DNA of 64,000 bases from positions 29,979 to 93,978 of the forward strand of contig UQLR01000009.1 of the NCBI GenBank assembly GCA_900541975.1. The letters are read 5' to 3'. The notes below the pieces were generated by a model, which saw only the letters and a program-made list of their open reading frames with translations, was not told where the DNA came from and did not search any database. Both the position numbers and the translations under genes were made by a program. Positions 41,501 to 50,255 of this stretch are shown one piece after another. The stretch is from an uncultured Oscillospiraceae bacterium (GTDB lineage Bacteria; Bacillota; Clostridia; Oscillospirales; Acutalibacteraceae). Position 1 is the first letter of the stretch. Each line of letters begins with the position of its first letter.

Positions 41501-42772
41501 TTGGAGTTTAAAGCTTTTTCTGAAAAACAGCTTCGTGTTTTGACATGGTGGTGTGAAAAAAGCAGGTATGCAAAAAAGGATGCAATTATTTGTGACGGCG
41601 CGGTAAGAAGCGGAAAAACCGTTTGCATGGGTATTTCTTTTATCGCATGGGCTTTTTACCGGTTTGACGGGGCAAATTTTGCAATGTGTGGGAAAACAAT
41701 ACGTTCTTTAAAAAGAAATGTGGTCACGGCAATTTTGCCCGTTTTAAAGCAGTTGGGTTTTGCCTGCACGGAAAAGCTGTCTCAAAACCTTTTAGAGGTC
41801 AGCATAGGCGGCCGTACAAACTGCTTTTATCTGTTTGGCGGGAGGGATGAATCTTCGGCTTCACTGATACAGGGGATGACGCTTTCGGGCGTGCTGTTTG
41901 ACGAAGTGGCGCTGATGCCCAAATCGTTTGTAGAGCAGGCGCTGGCAAGATGTTCTGTAGAAGGGTCCAAGTTTTGGTTCAATTGCAATCCACAATATCC
42001 GCAGCACTGGTTCAGACAGGAGTGGATTTTAGATAAAGCAGGAAAAAATGCGCTTTATATTCATTTTAAGATGGAAGATAACCCCTCTCTTTCTCCTAAG
42101 ATGCTTGCGCGCTACAAAAATCTGTATACAGGAACCTTTTACCAACGGTTTATTGAGGGAAAATGGGTGTCGGCACAAGGGCTGGTATACCCGTTTATGA
42201 CCGCTGATAATATGTGTTGGGATACACCAAAAACAGACGCGGACGAGTTCGTGATTTCCTGCGACTATGGAACCGTAAACCCGGCTTCGTTCGGGTTGTG
42301 GGGTCATTACATAGATGGATGGTACAGAGTGGACGAGTATTATTATGACTCCAGAAAAGAGGGCGTGCAAAAGACAGATGAAGAACATTACCAGGGCTTA
42401 TGCAGGCTTGCGCAGGAAAAGACTGTCCGCTGTGTAATTGTCGATCCATCTGCGGCAAGCTTTATGGAGGTTATACGCAGACATGGACGCTTCAAGGTAT
42501 TGCCTGCAAGTAATTGTGTGCTGGACGGAATTCGCAGCGTTGCGAGCGCGCTGAAGCAGGGGGAAATTAAAATTTGCAAAAGCTGTACAGACGCTCTGCG
42601 GGAGTTTGGGCTTTACCGTTGGAAAGAGAACGGGCTGCACGATGCGCCTGTTAAAGAAAACGACCATGCCATGGACGATATACGCTATTTTGTTTCAACC
42701 TATTTAAACCGGAGCGACGATGGTATATTTGCCATTGCCGCGCGACGCACAGGAGGTAAAGCGTGGGATTAA
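41501..42772 (+). CDS. phage terminase large subunit (PBSX-like)
   Basis: 423 aa. ATPase Walker A GAVRSGKT (about 32-39), Walker B GVLFDEVALM (about 131-140), and nuclease acidic residues in VISCDYGTVNPAS and CVIVDPSAAS are intact. It packages DNA into the capsid. TTG start with GGAGG seven bases before it. The intact motor implies that capsids would be filled with DNA. It overlaps the portal gene by 10 bases. Confidence 0.93.
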   Translation: MEFKAFSEKQLRVLTWWCEKSRYAKKDAIICDGAVRSGKTVCMGISFIAWAFYRFDGANFAMCGKTIRSLKRNVVTAILPVLKQLGFACTEKLSQNLLEVSIGGRTNCFYLFGGRDESSASLIQGMTLSGVLFDEVALMPKSFVEQALARCSVEGSKFWFNCNPQYPQHWFRQEWILDKAGKNALYIHFKMEDNPSLSPKMLARYKNLYTGTFYQRFIEGKWVSAQGLVYPFMTADNMCWDTPKTDADEFVISCDYGTVNPASFGLWGHYIDGWYRVDEYYYDSRKEGVQKTDEEHYQGLCRLAQEKTVRCVIVDPSAASFMEVIRRHGRFKVLPASNCVLDGIRSVASALKQGEIKICKSCTDALREFGLYRWKENGLHDAPVKENDHAMDDIRYFVSTYLNRSDDGIFAIAARRTGGKAWD

Positions 42773-43971
42773 TAGATAGAAGAAAAAAGAAAAAACAAAC
42801 TTTTTCCGCTGTGCAGACGGCCTGCACGGAGCGCCGCAGCGTGCATCCGTTTACAGAGTTCAACGGATATATACCGTTAAAGACGGCGCAGCACGGGTTA
42901 TATGCCGCTATGCGGGAGGCAATCCCTATTGTTGACGCCGCAATTTTAAAAACGGTGCGGCTTGTGGGAGACTTTACAGTGGAATGCCAGAGCTTGCAGG
43001 CGCAACGGCAGCTGGCTGATTTTTTAAAAAATGTGCAGGTAGGCGGATGTTCCCGCGGGATTGTGCCGTTTTTATCTTCTTATCTGGAGCAGATGCTGAC
43101 CTATGGTACGGCGGCAGGGGAAATCGTATTATCGGCAGATGGGAGGTCGATTGGCGCGCTGTACAATGCAGATCTGGACAATATTGCGCTGCGGGCAGAG
43201 CAGAATCCACTGGAGGCAACGGTTTACTGCCGGGATGAAACAGGGCGCTGCATCCCGGCTCCATACCAGGCATTGCTTTGTGTGACGCCGTTAAACCCCA
43301 GGCCGGGAGCGCTTACAGGAACATCTGTACTTAGCGGACTGCCGTTTGTAAGCGGAATTCTTTTAAAAATTCTGCATACGATCGGCCTCAATTGGGAACG
43401 TGTGGGGAATGTGCGCTTTGCGGTAACATATAAGCCCTCCGGGGATGTATCGGAACGCGCTTTTACAAAGGAGCGCGCGCAGCAGATTGCCGACCAGTGG
43501 GGGAAAGCCATGCGCAATACAGGGCAGATCAGTGATTTTATTTCGGTCGGAGATGTAAATATCCGGGTTATTGGCGCAGACAACCAGGTGCTGGACAGCG
43601 AAGTACCGGTCAGGCAAATATTGGAACAAATTGTTGCAAAGCTTTCTATTCCTCCGTTTTTGCTTGGGCTTTCCTGGTCAAGCACAGAGCGGATGTCCAG
43701 CCAGCAGGCAGATATCCTGACCAGCGAGCTGGAATATTACAGAAATCTTTTAAACCCTGTTATTTGTAAAATATGCAGCTTGTGGCTGCGGTTGCACGGC
43801 TTTGAAGAAACGTTTGAGGTGTGCTGGAACAATATCAATTTGCAAGATGAAGTAGAGCTTGCAAACGCAAGGCTTTTACGTGCGCAGGCAGAAAAAACAG
43901 AGCAAGAAACACAAGAGGGGATGAAAAATGAAACAGGGACAAATTATCAAGAGCGCGGCGCAGGCGCTTAA
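42763..43971 (+). CDS. phage portal protein
   Basis: 402 aa. It has a DUF935/SPP1-type portal pattern: YAAMREAIPIVDAAI-x-KTVRLVG, TYGTAAGEIV, YNADLDNIALR, and a stem helix KLSIPPFLLGL. GTG start with AGGAGGT. It forms the dodecameric ring through which DNA enters and leaves the head. Confidence 0.85.
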   Translation: MGLIDRRKKKKQTFSAVQTACTERRSVHPFTEFNGYIPLKTAQHGLYAAMREAIPIVDAAILKTVRLVGDFTVECQSLQAQRQLADFLKNVQVGGCSRGIVPFLSSYLEQMLTYGTAAGEIVLSADGRSIGALYNADLDNIALRAEQNPLEATVYCRDETGRCIPAPYQALLCVTPLNPRPGALTGTSVLSGLPFVSGILLKILHTIGLNWERVGNVRFAVTYKPSGDVSERAFTKERAQQIADQWGKAMRNTGQISDFISVGDVNIRVIGADNQVLDSEVPVRQILEQIVAKLSIPPFLLGLSWSSTERMSSQQADILTSELEYYRNLLNPVICKICSLWLRLHGFEETFEVCWNNINLQDEVELANARLLRAQAEKTEQETQEGMKNETGTNYQERGAGA

Positions 43972-44902
43972 ACCGGAAGAGCTGGCGCAAATTCATACCT
44001 ATACCCGCAGGGAAATGGCACAGGAAGAAATTTACACCTTTTCGGTTGTTTTATGCGACAACGATATTGACCGCGATTTTGAATGCTTTGACGAGGAAGC
44101 GCTTTATACGCTTAAGAGACTTTTTGTGGGAAAAACAGGCATTTTTGACCACGACTTAAAAGCGGAAAACCAAACGGCACGTATTTATGACTGCTATGTG
44201 GAACGGCTGCAGGACAAAAAAACACAGACAGGCAAGCCTTATATGCGTCTTGTGGGCAAGGCGTACCTGCCGCGTTGCGCAAAAAATGAGGATCTGATTC
44301 TGGCGTTGGACAGCGGTATCCAAAAAGAGGTCAGCGTAGGTTGCGCGATAAGCAGGCGTACATGCTCTGTCTGTGGGGAAGATATGGGCGCCTGTGCGCA
44401 TCAAAAAGGCAAAAAGTACCGCGGACGGCTATGCTACGCTACATTAAGCGGCATAACGGACGCTTACGAGTGGAGTTTTGTCGCAGTGCCGGCACAAAGG
44501 CAGGCCGGTGTATTGAAAGCTTTAAAAAAAGAGGATATGGAGGGGAATACCTTGCAGAACATTATAAAAAGCCTTTGTGCGCAGCAGCCGGTTATGCTGT
44601 CTGCGCAGGACGCACAGGCATTATATGCACACATTCGCGGGCTGGAATGCGACGCAGGCTACGGAAGCGCTTACAGGCAGGAGCTAAAGGATGAGGTTGT
44701 CCGGCTGAGCATGCTGGTGCAGCCGGAAATTGCAAAGGAAACAATGCAAAGTTTAACCGAAAAAATGGATATAGAAGAGCTCAAGGCGTTTAAAAAAGGA
44801 TATATGGAAAAAAGCGCAAAGGTTTTGCCGTTGCGGCCGCAGCTTTTTGGGCCCAGAGAAAGCGGGAAGAAGACGGAAGAAAATACCGATTATAAAATTT
44901 AA
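43928..44902 (+). CDS. prohead protease with scaffold-like C-terminus
   Basis: 324 aa. The N-terminal part (about 1-200) resembles HK97-type proteases, with FDHDLKAENQTARIYDC, SGIQKEVSVGCAI and AYEWSFVAVPAQRQAG. A Cys/His insertion CSVCGEDMGACAH (about 146-158) could bind zinc. The C-terminal 120 residues are helical and charged, like a scaffold. It overlaps the end of the portal gene in another frame by 44 bases. It would process the capsid protein during head assembly. Confidence 0.75.
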   Translation: MKQGQIIKSAAQALKPEELAQIHTYTRREMAQEEIYTFSVVLCDNDIDRDFECFDEEALYTLKRLFVGKTGIFDHDLKAENQTARIYDCYVERLQDKKTQTGKPYMRLVGKAYLPRCAKNEDLILALDSGIQKEVSVGCAISRRTCSVCGEDMGACAHQKGKKYRGRLCYATLSGITDAYEWSFVAVPAQRQAGVLKALKKEDMEGNTLQNIIKSLCAQQPVMLSAQDAQALYAHIRGLECDAGYGSAYRQELKDEVVRLSMLVQPEIAKETMQSLTEKMDIEELKAFKKGYMEKSAKVLPLRPQLFGPRESGKKTEENTDYKI

Positions 44903-45016
44903 CGGATAAAACAGATCCGGCGGCAGGAAACGCGGCCCGTAAGGTGAAAAAGATTGCCTGAACCAGGCCGGGTTTGATTTTTCTATGTAAAAAAACAACG
45001 GAAAGGAAGCTAAAAA

Positions 45017-45352
45017 ATGAATGTGAGTTTTAACGGATATGATGAAAAAGTATTAACTTTTGTATGCACAGACAAGCTGGAAAAGGGTACGCCGGTAAAG
45101 CTTTCGGGCAACGGTACGGTTACGGCTTGTGCAGACGACGACGTATTTATTGGCATTGTGCTTTCTGTGCGGGACGGGTTTGCCGCTGTGCAAACAGGAG
45201 GCTATGTACAGCTGGTACCTTCCGGCAGTATTGCGATTGGGTATCAGAAAATTTCGGCTGCAACAGATGGCAAGGTCAAGGCGGACACAGACAATGGGCG
45301 TGAATATCTGGTGCTGCATACAGAGCAGGACAATGTAGGCGTCATTCTTTGA
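45017..45352 (+). CDS. putative head decoration or minor capsid protein
   Basis: 111 aa, beta-rich, with no helices of note (segments FVCTDKLEKGTPVKLSG and FIGIVLSVRDGFAAVQTGG). Its size and place between protease and major capsid match capsid-stabilising decoration proteins. Function inferred from position. AGGAAG precedes the ATG. Confidence 0.6.
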   Translation: MNVSFNGYDEKVLTFVCTDKLEKGTPVKLSGNGTVTACADDDVFIGIVLSVRDGFAAVQTGGYVQLVPSGSIAIGYQKISAATDGKVKADTDNGREYLVLHTEQDNVGVIL

Positions 45353-45380
45353 CAATAGGGATATAAGGAGGCAATAGATT

Positions 45381-46388
45381 ATGGCATTATATGAAACAAT
45401 AGCGCTGGAAAAGGGTATGTACGGGGCAAGAGGAAAAAGCATGACGCAGGTATTGGAGGAGATGGATCCTTCAGAAAACTACCGCGACACACCTCTTGAA
45501 GGCTTGGACGCTTTTCAGCGACAGCTTAAACGGTTTGATATTAAGGTAAGCGGTGCGCATTCGGACAGTGTGGAAAAGTTTTTTCAGAGCAGTTCATCCG
45601 CGGCCCTTTTTCCGGAATATATAGGCCGCGCCGTTAAACAAGGGATGGAGGCGGCGGACATCCTTCCCAATATCATTGCCGCGGTAACTAAAATTGAGGG
45701 AATGGATTACCGCAGCATTGTGTCTACACCCACACAGGACGACAAGGAATTAAAGCCGGTGGCAGAGGGCGCAATGATTCCGCAGACTGTAGTAAAAACA
45801 CAGGAAAACCTGGTGAAGCTTCATAAAAGAGGCAGAATGCTGGTATCTTCCTATGAAGCGCTGCGTTTTCAGAGGCTGGATCTGTTTACCGTAACGCTGC
45901 GGCAGATCGGTGCGTATATTGCAAGGGCGCAGTTGAAAGACGCGGTAAATGTACTGCTAAACGGCGACGGAAACAGCAACCCGGCCGGTGCAGTTGCGGC
46001 TGACGGCGAAACGCTTGCATACAGCGACCTGCTAAAGCTTTGGGGCGCGCTTTCCCCCTATGAGCTTAATACTATTTTGGCTCCAACGGCGGTCGTCCAG
46101 AAGATTTTGGCCATGACGCAAATGCAGGACGCACAGGCGGGGCTGACATTTCAGGGGACAGGTAAAATGGTAACGCCTATGGGCGCCACACTGTTGCACG
46201 TACCTTCTATTGAAGGAAATACGATTATTGGGCTTGATAAAAACTGCGCGCTGGAAATGGTGCAGGCAGGGGAGGTCATCACCGATTATGACAAGCTGAT
46301 TGACCGGCAGCTGGAACGCGCTACAATCAGTTGTATTGCCGGGTTTGCCAAAATTTTTACTGACTCTGCCAAAAAGCTTACATTTTAA
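45381..46388 (+). CDS. phage major capsid protein (HK97 fold)
   Basis: 335 aa. Helix-rich N-terminal part (about 1-70), then the HK97-like core with KGRMLVSSYEALRFQ-like segments, LKDAVNVLLNGDGNSNPAG and IIGLDKNCALEMVQAGEV. AGGAGG precedes the ATG. The size fits a small to medium icosahedral head. Confidence 0.85.
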   Translation: MALYETIALEKGMYGARGKSMTQVLEEMDPSENYRDTPLEGLDAFQRQLKRFDIKVSGAHSDSVEKFFQSSSSAALFPEYIGRAVKQGMEAADILPNIIAAVTKIEGMDYRSIVSTPTQDDKELKPVAEGAMIPQTVVKTQENLVKLHKRGRMLVSSYEALRFQRLDLFTVTLRQIGAYIARAQLKDAVNVLLNGDGNSNPAGAVAADGETLAYSDLLKLWGALSPYELNTILAPTAVVQKILAMTQMQDAQAGLTFQGTGKMVTPMGATLLHVPSIEGNTIIGLDKNCALEMVQAGEVITDYDKLIDRQLERATISCIAGFAKIFTDSAKKLTF

Positions 46389-46405
46389 CACATGGGGGCG
46401 GCGGT

Positions 46406-46768
46406 ATGAACTTTAAAGAGGTATATGAACGTTTTTTATTGATTGCGGATATGGATCAGGAAGAGGGTTCTAAGTGGGCCGTACTGTGCAACGAAGCAAT
46501 AGAGGATATACAGAATATGTGCAAAAGCGGTACGGATATACAGTTAAACGGCAGGCGGCTTTCAGCCGCTGCCGCTGCCCTGGCGTTTTATAAAATGGCG
46601 CTTATGCAAAACGCTGCAGAGGACGTTTCTTCTTTTAAAGCGGGCGACATAAGCATTCAAATGGGAAGTCGCTGTACAAAAGCGCAGCAGGCCTGGCTGT
46701 GTGCAAAAGCGCATATCAGCGACCTGATACGCGACGAAGATTTCCTTTTTGAACAGGTGACAATATGA
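46406..46768 (+). CDS. head-tail connector-like protein
   Basis: 120 aa, mainly helical (YERFLLIADMD, NEAIEDIQNMC, ALAFYKMALMQ), as in gp6/gp15-type adaptors that sit under the portal. Call based on position after the capsid gene and size. It overlaps the next gene by 4 bases. Confidence 0.55.
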   Translation: MNFKEVYERFLLIADMDQEEGSKWAVLCNEAIEDIQNMCKSGTDIQLNGRRLSAAAAALAFYKMALMQNAAEDVSSFKAGDISIQMGSRCTKAQQAWLCAKAHISDLIRDEDFLFEQVTI

Positions 46769-47157
46769 ACACGTATACGATGAAAACCATACAAAGGTTG
46801 ATTAAAACTTTTGGAAATACAATTGAGGTACTGCTGGACGGACAGCTGCAGGAAACGGGAAGAGCGTTTATACAGCCTTTGCGCTATAAGAACAAGATTT
46901 ATCTAGATGGCTATTATTTGCCGCCGGGCTATTGCGACGGGGGACATTTTCTTTATATAGGTCCACCTGATATTCATTTTGTACGCCCGTATGAAAATCT
47001 TGTGATCCGATGTGAAGAGCTAAGTGAAAGCTATACGGTTAAGCGTGCGGAAACATATAAATTTGCAGGCAGACCCGTTTATGTATGGGCTGTGCTTACG
47101 CCCTGCACTGCCGATTTGGAAGAAAGCGCGCAGAGTCGACAGGAGGGAGCGGTATGA
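46765..47157 (+). CDS. head-closure/minor head-tail protein
   Basis: 130 aa beta-rich protein (TIEVLLDGQLQETGRAFIQPL, PPGYCDGGHFLYIGPPDIHF, YTVKRAETYKFAGRPVYVW). This matches the stopper or head-completion position in the order connector-stopper-terminator. It overlaps the neighbours by four bases on each side. Confidence 0.55.
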   Translation: MNTYTMKTIQRLIKTFGNTIEVLLDGQLQETGRAFIQPLRYKNKIYLDGYYLPPGYCDGGHFLYIGPPDIHFVRPYENLVIRCEELSESYTVKRAETYKFAGRPVYVWAVLTPCTADLEESAQSRQEGAV

Positions 47158-47924
47158 AAACGGCGCAGGAAACCGTGCAATCTGTTTTAGAATGGCTAAA
47201 AACCGGGGATGAACTGCAGGAGGTTTCTTTTGTTCCGTCTTACCAAAGCAAAAGCTTTGCAGTTCCGGTAAAAAAGCCAGTGGCTGCGGTAGGGAAGCAC
47301 AGTATTTTTGCCTGTGCAGAGGCCAAAAGCAGCGAAATACAGGCGGTACAGGAAAAAGGGCTTAGGATCGCTGTGGATGTATTTGTCCCTGTTCTGGATG
47401 GCGGCGAGGCCTGCGCGCAACTGCTGGATAAAATAAGCGCCAGGCTTCTGGAGCATGTACAGGAAGGCCGGTATGAGATCAAAACGGGCGCAGTACAATA
47501 TCAGAGCAGCACAGGTGCATTTACAGCACAGCTTCTGCTTACCATCATGCAGATACAGGCGGCCCAGCAGGAAGCAGACAAGAGAAATGTGGTTATGCAT
47601 GTAAACGGCGCCCGGTTTTATGCGCAAAATGTAACGGTAACAGAAACAGAAGACCTGTACCCGATAGAGTGTTATGGGGAAAGGGTGCCGTATGCTTCAA
47701 TCAACCGCGGACGGCGCTATGAAGTTATGATTCAAAAACCTGTAACAAAGGACAATCTCTCGGAAGCGTTTACACAGATAAATGCAACGGTATCTGTACG
47801 CAATGCAGGCGGCGGCATTTATCTGTATGGGTGTAATGTAAAGCGTATAGAAAGCCATGTGGAAAACGGGCTTTATTATATGGATACGATTGTACTGACG
47901 GCACAAAGAAAAGAAACCGTATAG
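47154..47924 (+). CDS. tail-terminator-like protein with an extra C-terminal domain
   Basis: 256 aa, nearly twice the usual length of a tail-terminator protein. Residues 1-145 look like an ordinary terminator: alpha/beta, with LRIAVDVFVPVLDGGEACAQ. Residues 150-256 form a separate beta-rich module (VVMHVNGARFYAQNVTVTE, YGERVPYASINRGRRYEV, YLYGCNVKRIESH) that could be a tube-like domain. ATG 47154 follows GGAGGGAGC. Sheath, tube and tape-measure genes normally follow here but are absent. Confidence 0.55.
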   Translation: MKTAQETVQSVLEWLKTGDELQEVSFVPSYQSKSFAVPVKKPVAAVGKHSIFACAEAKSSEIQAVQEKGLRIAVDVFVPVLDGGEACAQLLDKISARLLEHVQEGRYEIKTGAVQYQSSTGAFTAQLLLTIMQIQAAQQEADKRNVVMHVNGARFYAQNVTVTETEDLYPIECYGERVPYASINRGRRYEVMIQKPVTKDNLSEAFTQINATVSVRNAGGGIYLYGCNVKRIESHVENGLYYMDTIVLTAQRKETV

Positions 47925-47937
47925 AAAGGGGCGTAAA

Positions 47938-48096
47938 ATGGAAACGCAGACAAAATATACAGCTGTACAACAGGAACTGTCCCAACGGTATATGGAGCAA
48001 GCGGAAAACGCAAGGTTGTTGTCGGATGTTTTCGAACGCGACAGCCGCCGTTACTCAAATACGCTCAAAGAAGAAGAGGAGGTGCAGGCTCTGTGA
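47938..48096 (+). CDS. 52-aa helical protein in the tape-measure position
   Basis: Sequence METQTKYTAVQQELSQRYME then a continuous highly charged helix to the C-terminus. It has a good AAAGGGG ribosome site. Its stop overlaps the following GTG start by 4 bases, which supports real translation. In contractile-tail phages this is the place of tape-measure and chaperone genes; a 52-residue helix could be a minimal tape-measure or a plug. No homologue is known to me. Confidence 0.6.
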   Translation: METQTKYTAVQQELSQRYMEQAENARLLSDVFERDSRRYSNTLKEEEEVQAL

Positions 48097-48617
48097 ACCA
48101 CCCACCTATACGGTACAGAGGCGTAGAGCTGCACCATAATCCTAAAAGCATACAAATTGAAGAGAACAAAAGCTATAGCGAACATTTTTTTGTCAACGCC
48201 CTCGGGGCGGTGCAGGAATCCGGAAGAAAGGCGCGGGTTGTGTCAGGAGAAGGGGAATTCTTTGGAAAGGATTGCCTTACGCAATATAATGCGGTATTGG
48301 AGTTGTTTACAAGCAGAGAAGGCGGGCTTTTGTCTGTAAGCGGCTATACGCCCTTTTATGCGCGTTTTGTTTTATTTACGCTGACACAGCCGCCTCTGGA
48401 AAATTTTTTAAGTTACCGTTTTGTTTTTATAGAGGACATGTCGCTGATGCCGCAGGGAATAAAAGTCAGACAGCAGACCCATACGGTAACGGAAAACCAA
48501 ACGCTTTGGGATATTGCTTACCTGTATGGTATACCGGTAGAGTCGCTTTTGATAAATAATCCCGGGATAAGCAGGCCAGATGCACTGACAAGCGGACAAG
48601 AGGTGAAACTTTTATGA
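48093..48617 (+). CDS. LysM-domain baseplate protein (XkdP/gp53-like)
   Basis: 174 aa. The N-terminal part (about 1-120) is beta-rich. The C-terminal LysM (HTVTENQTLWDIAYLYGIPV and onward, about 130-174) matches tail proteins placed between tape-measure and hub in myophages and PBSX. GTG start with AGGAGGTG. LysM might touch peptidoglycan or the tail. Confidence 0.8.
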   Translation: MNHPPIRYRGVELHHNPKSIQIEENKSYSEHFFVNALGAVQESGRKARVVSGEGEFFGKDCLTQYNAVLELFTSREGGLLSVSGYTPFYARFVLFTLTQPPLENFLSYRFVFIEDMSLMPQGIKVRQQTHTVTENQTLWDIAYLYGIPVESLLINNPGISRPDALTSGQEVKLL

Positions 48618-49555
48618 CTTTTACGGCAATTACCGCCGACAGAAAAATGTTTACGCTTTGCAGTCCGCTGTCCTGTTGTATGGAATATGAGCAGGGGATA
48701 CCGGCAGACGCTTTAACAGCCGCGTTTCCTTACAGATCCGACATACCGCAGCTTGCGTATATTGTGGTGCAGAAGGATAAAAAGCCTGTTTTTACAGGCG
48801 TAATTGACGAACAGCGCTTTTTATCTGTAGAAGGAGAAGGCATGGTTATGCTTTCTGCCAGAAGCCTGGCGGCGCTGCTGCTGGACAATGAAGCAATGCC
48901 GCAAAACTATAACAACCCGGATGCACAGACAATTTTTTTGCGGCATATACAACCTCTTGGCATTACACAGTACAGCTGCGAAAAAAAACCAAGAGCAGCA
49001 AGCTTTACGGTGGATAAGGGGTCGACGCATTGGCAGGTTCTTGAAAGTTTTTGCAGGGTTTGTCTGGACAGTTACCCTGCAGTGGATGAAACCGGACGTG
49101 TATGTATGTGCGGACGTCCGGGCGGGGAAAACGCGCTTTTGTTTGCAAATACAGGCGAAGGAATCCGTTTTACCAGGTTTGAAAAAACAGTGAAACGGTG
49201 CAAGCGACTGTCGGAAGTGCTTGTAAAAACATCTGTAGACGGCGCCTATTCGACGCCGGTGCGAAACGCCGTCGCCCTTTCAGAAGGCGTTATAAGGCGG
49301 CGGTATTTAAATGCATCGGAACTGTCTGGGAACAGTGTATTGGACGCAGATAAAATGATCCGGGAAGGGGAGTATGCATCGGTTGAAATTACACTTAGCT
49401 GCCCCAGTCCCCTTTTAGGGTGTATGGGACGTACCGCACGGATTCTGTATGGAGAAGAAACATACGACGGATTATATATTAGCGGGCTGCAGTATACCTG
49501 TGCACGGGAAGAGGAAAAAACGGTTCTGTTATTTTCAAAATACAGGAAGGAATAA
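48614..49555 (+). CDS. baseplate hub protein (gpD/XkdQ-like)
   Basis: 313 aa. Domain order and beta content match late-control gpD/gp27-like hubs: YIVVQKDKKPVFTGVIDEQ, LSARSLAALLLDNEA, STHWQVLESFCRVCL, and a long beta C-terminus. It would form the central trimer on which the spike sits. Overlaps the LysM gene by four bases. Confidence 0.8.
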   Translation: MTFTAITADRKMFTLCSPLSCCMEYEQGIPADALTAAFPYRSDIPQLAYIVVQKDKKPVFTGVIDEQRFLSVEGEGMVMLSARSLAALLLDNEAMPQNYNNPDAQTIFLRHIQPLGITQYSCEKKPRAASFTVDKGSTHWQVLESFCRVCLDSYPAVDETGRVCMCGRPGGENALLFANTGEGIRFTRFEKTVKRCKRLSEVLVKTSVDGAYSTPVRNAVALSEGVIRRRYLNASELSGNSVLDADKMIREGEYASVEITLSCPSPLLGCMGRTARILYGEETYDGLYISGLQYTCAREEEKTVLLFSKYRKE

Positions 49556-49559
49556 AATT

Positions 49560-49907
49560 ATGTGGCTTTTAAAAAATATGGCGCAAAATGGAAGGACAGA
49601 GAAAAAAGCAGATAAAGGAAAAATATCGTCTGTATCTCAATCTTTTGTTACGGTACAAACAGCGCTTGAACATCGGAAAATTCCAGTGGTCTGTCCATAT
49701 GGGCTTGCATATGTACCGGCCCCGGGGGAAGAGTGTGTAACGCTTCCTCTGCAAAACGGGCAAATCTGCATTGGTGCTCCCGTAAAAGACAAGGAGTTGC
49801 AGCCGGGGGAAATTATGCTGTATTCTGCCGGCGGCGCGACGTTGGTTTTAAAAAATGACGGAACGATTTTGGCGAATGGAAAAGTCCTGGAAAGCGGGGA
49901 TGGATAA
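49560..49907 (+). CDS. baseplate spike protein (gpV/gp45-like)
   Basis: 115 aa. An OB-like start (GKISSVSQSFVTVQTALE) and end with repeated beta strands (TLVLKNDGTILANGKVLES), resembling the shaft of central spikes. ATG 49560 follows AGGAAGGA; earlier in-frame starts overlap the hub gene. Very short for a spike, in line with the small size of the whole system. Confidence 0.65.
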   Translation: MWLLKNMAQNGRTEKKADKGKISSVSQSFVTVQTALEHRKIPVVCPYGLAYVPAPGEECVTLPLQNGQICIGAPVKDKELQPGEIMLYSAGGATLVLKNDGTILANGKVLESGDG

Positions 49908-50255
49908 ATGGATACAGCATTAAATGACGCTGGGGATTTTGCTCTGGACGGCAGAGGAATGCCTTATCTTTTGAGCGGCCTTGCGGAACTAATGCAGCGG
50001 GTGAAGCTGTGTTTACAGATCAAAAAGGGAAGTTTTCTTTATGACCGCAACCTGGGGTCTGAACTTCATACCTTGGAGCACGGCACGGAGCTTTTGCAGC
50101 AGAGAGCGCAGATGCTTGTATATGAAGCGGTTGCCGCGGTGCCGCAGGTCAGGCTTTACAACATTCAGGCTGATTTTCCTCAGGACGGCCCTTTGAAATT
50201 ATCACTCGATATTGATTTTGCCGGCGAAACGGGAACGCTGGAGGTGACGCTTTAA
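49908..50255 (+). CDS. baseplate wedge protein gp25/gpW-like
   Basis: 115 aa. The gp25 fold is suggested by DFALDGRGMPYLLSGLAELMQRVKLCL, LYDRNLGSELHTL and a final beta strand (LKLSLDIDFAGETGTLEVTL). It is the standard partner placed before gpJ. The next gene overlaps its stop by one base. Confidence 0.8.
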   Translation: MDTALNDAGDFALDGRGMPYLLSGLAELMQRVKLCLQIKKGSFLYDRNLGSELHTLEHGTELLQQRAQMLVYEAVAAVPQVRLYNIQADFPQDGPLKLSLDIDFAGETGTLEVTL

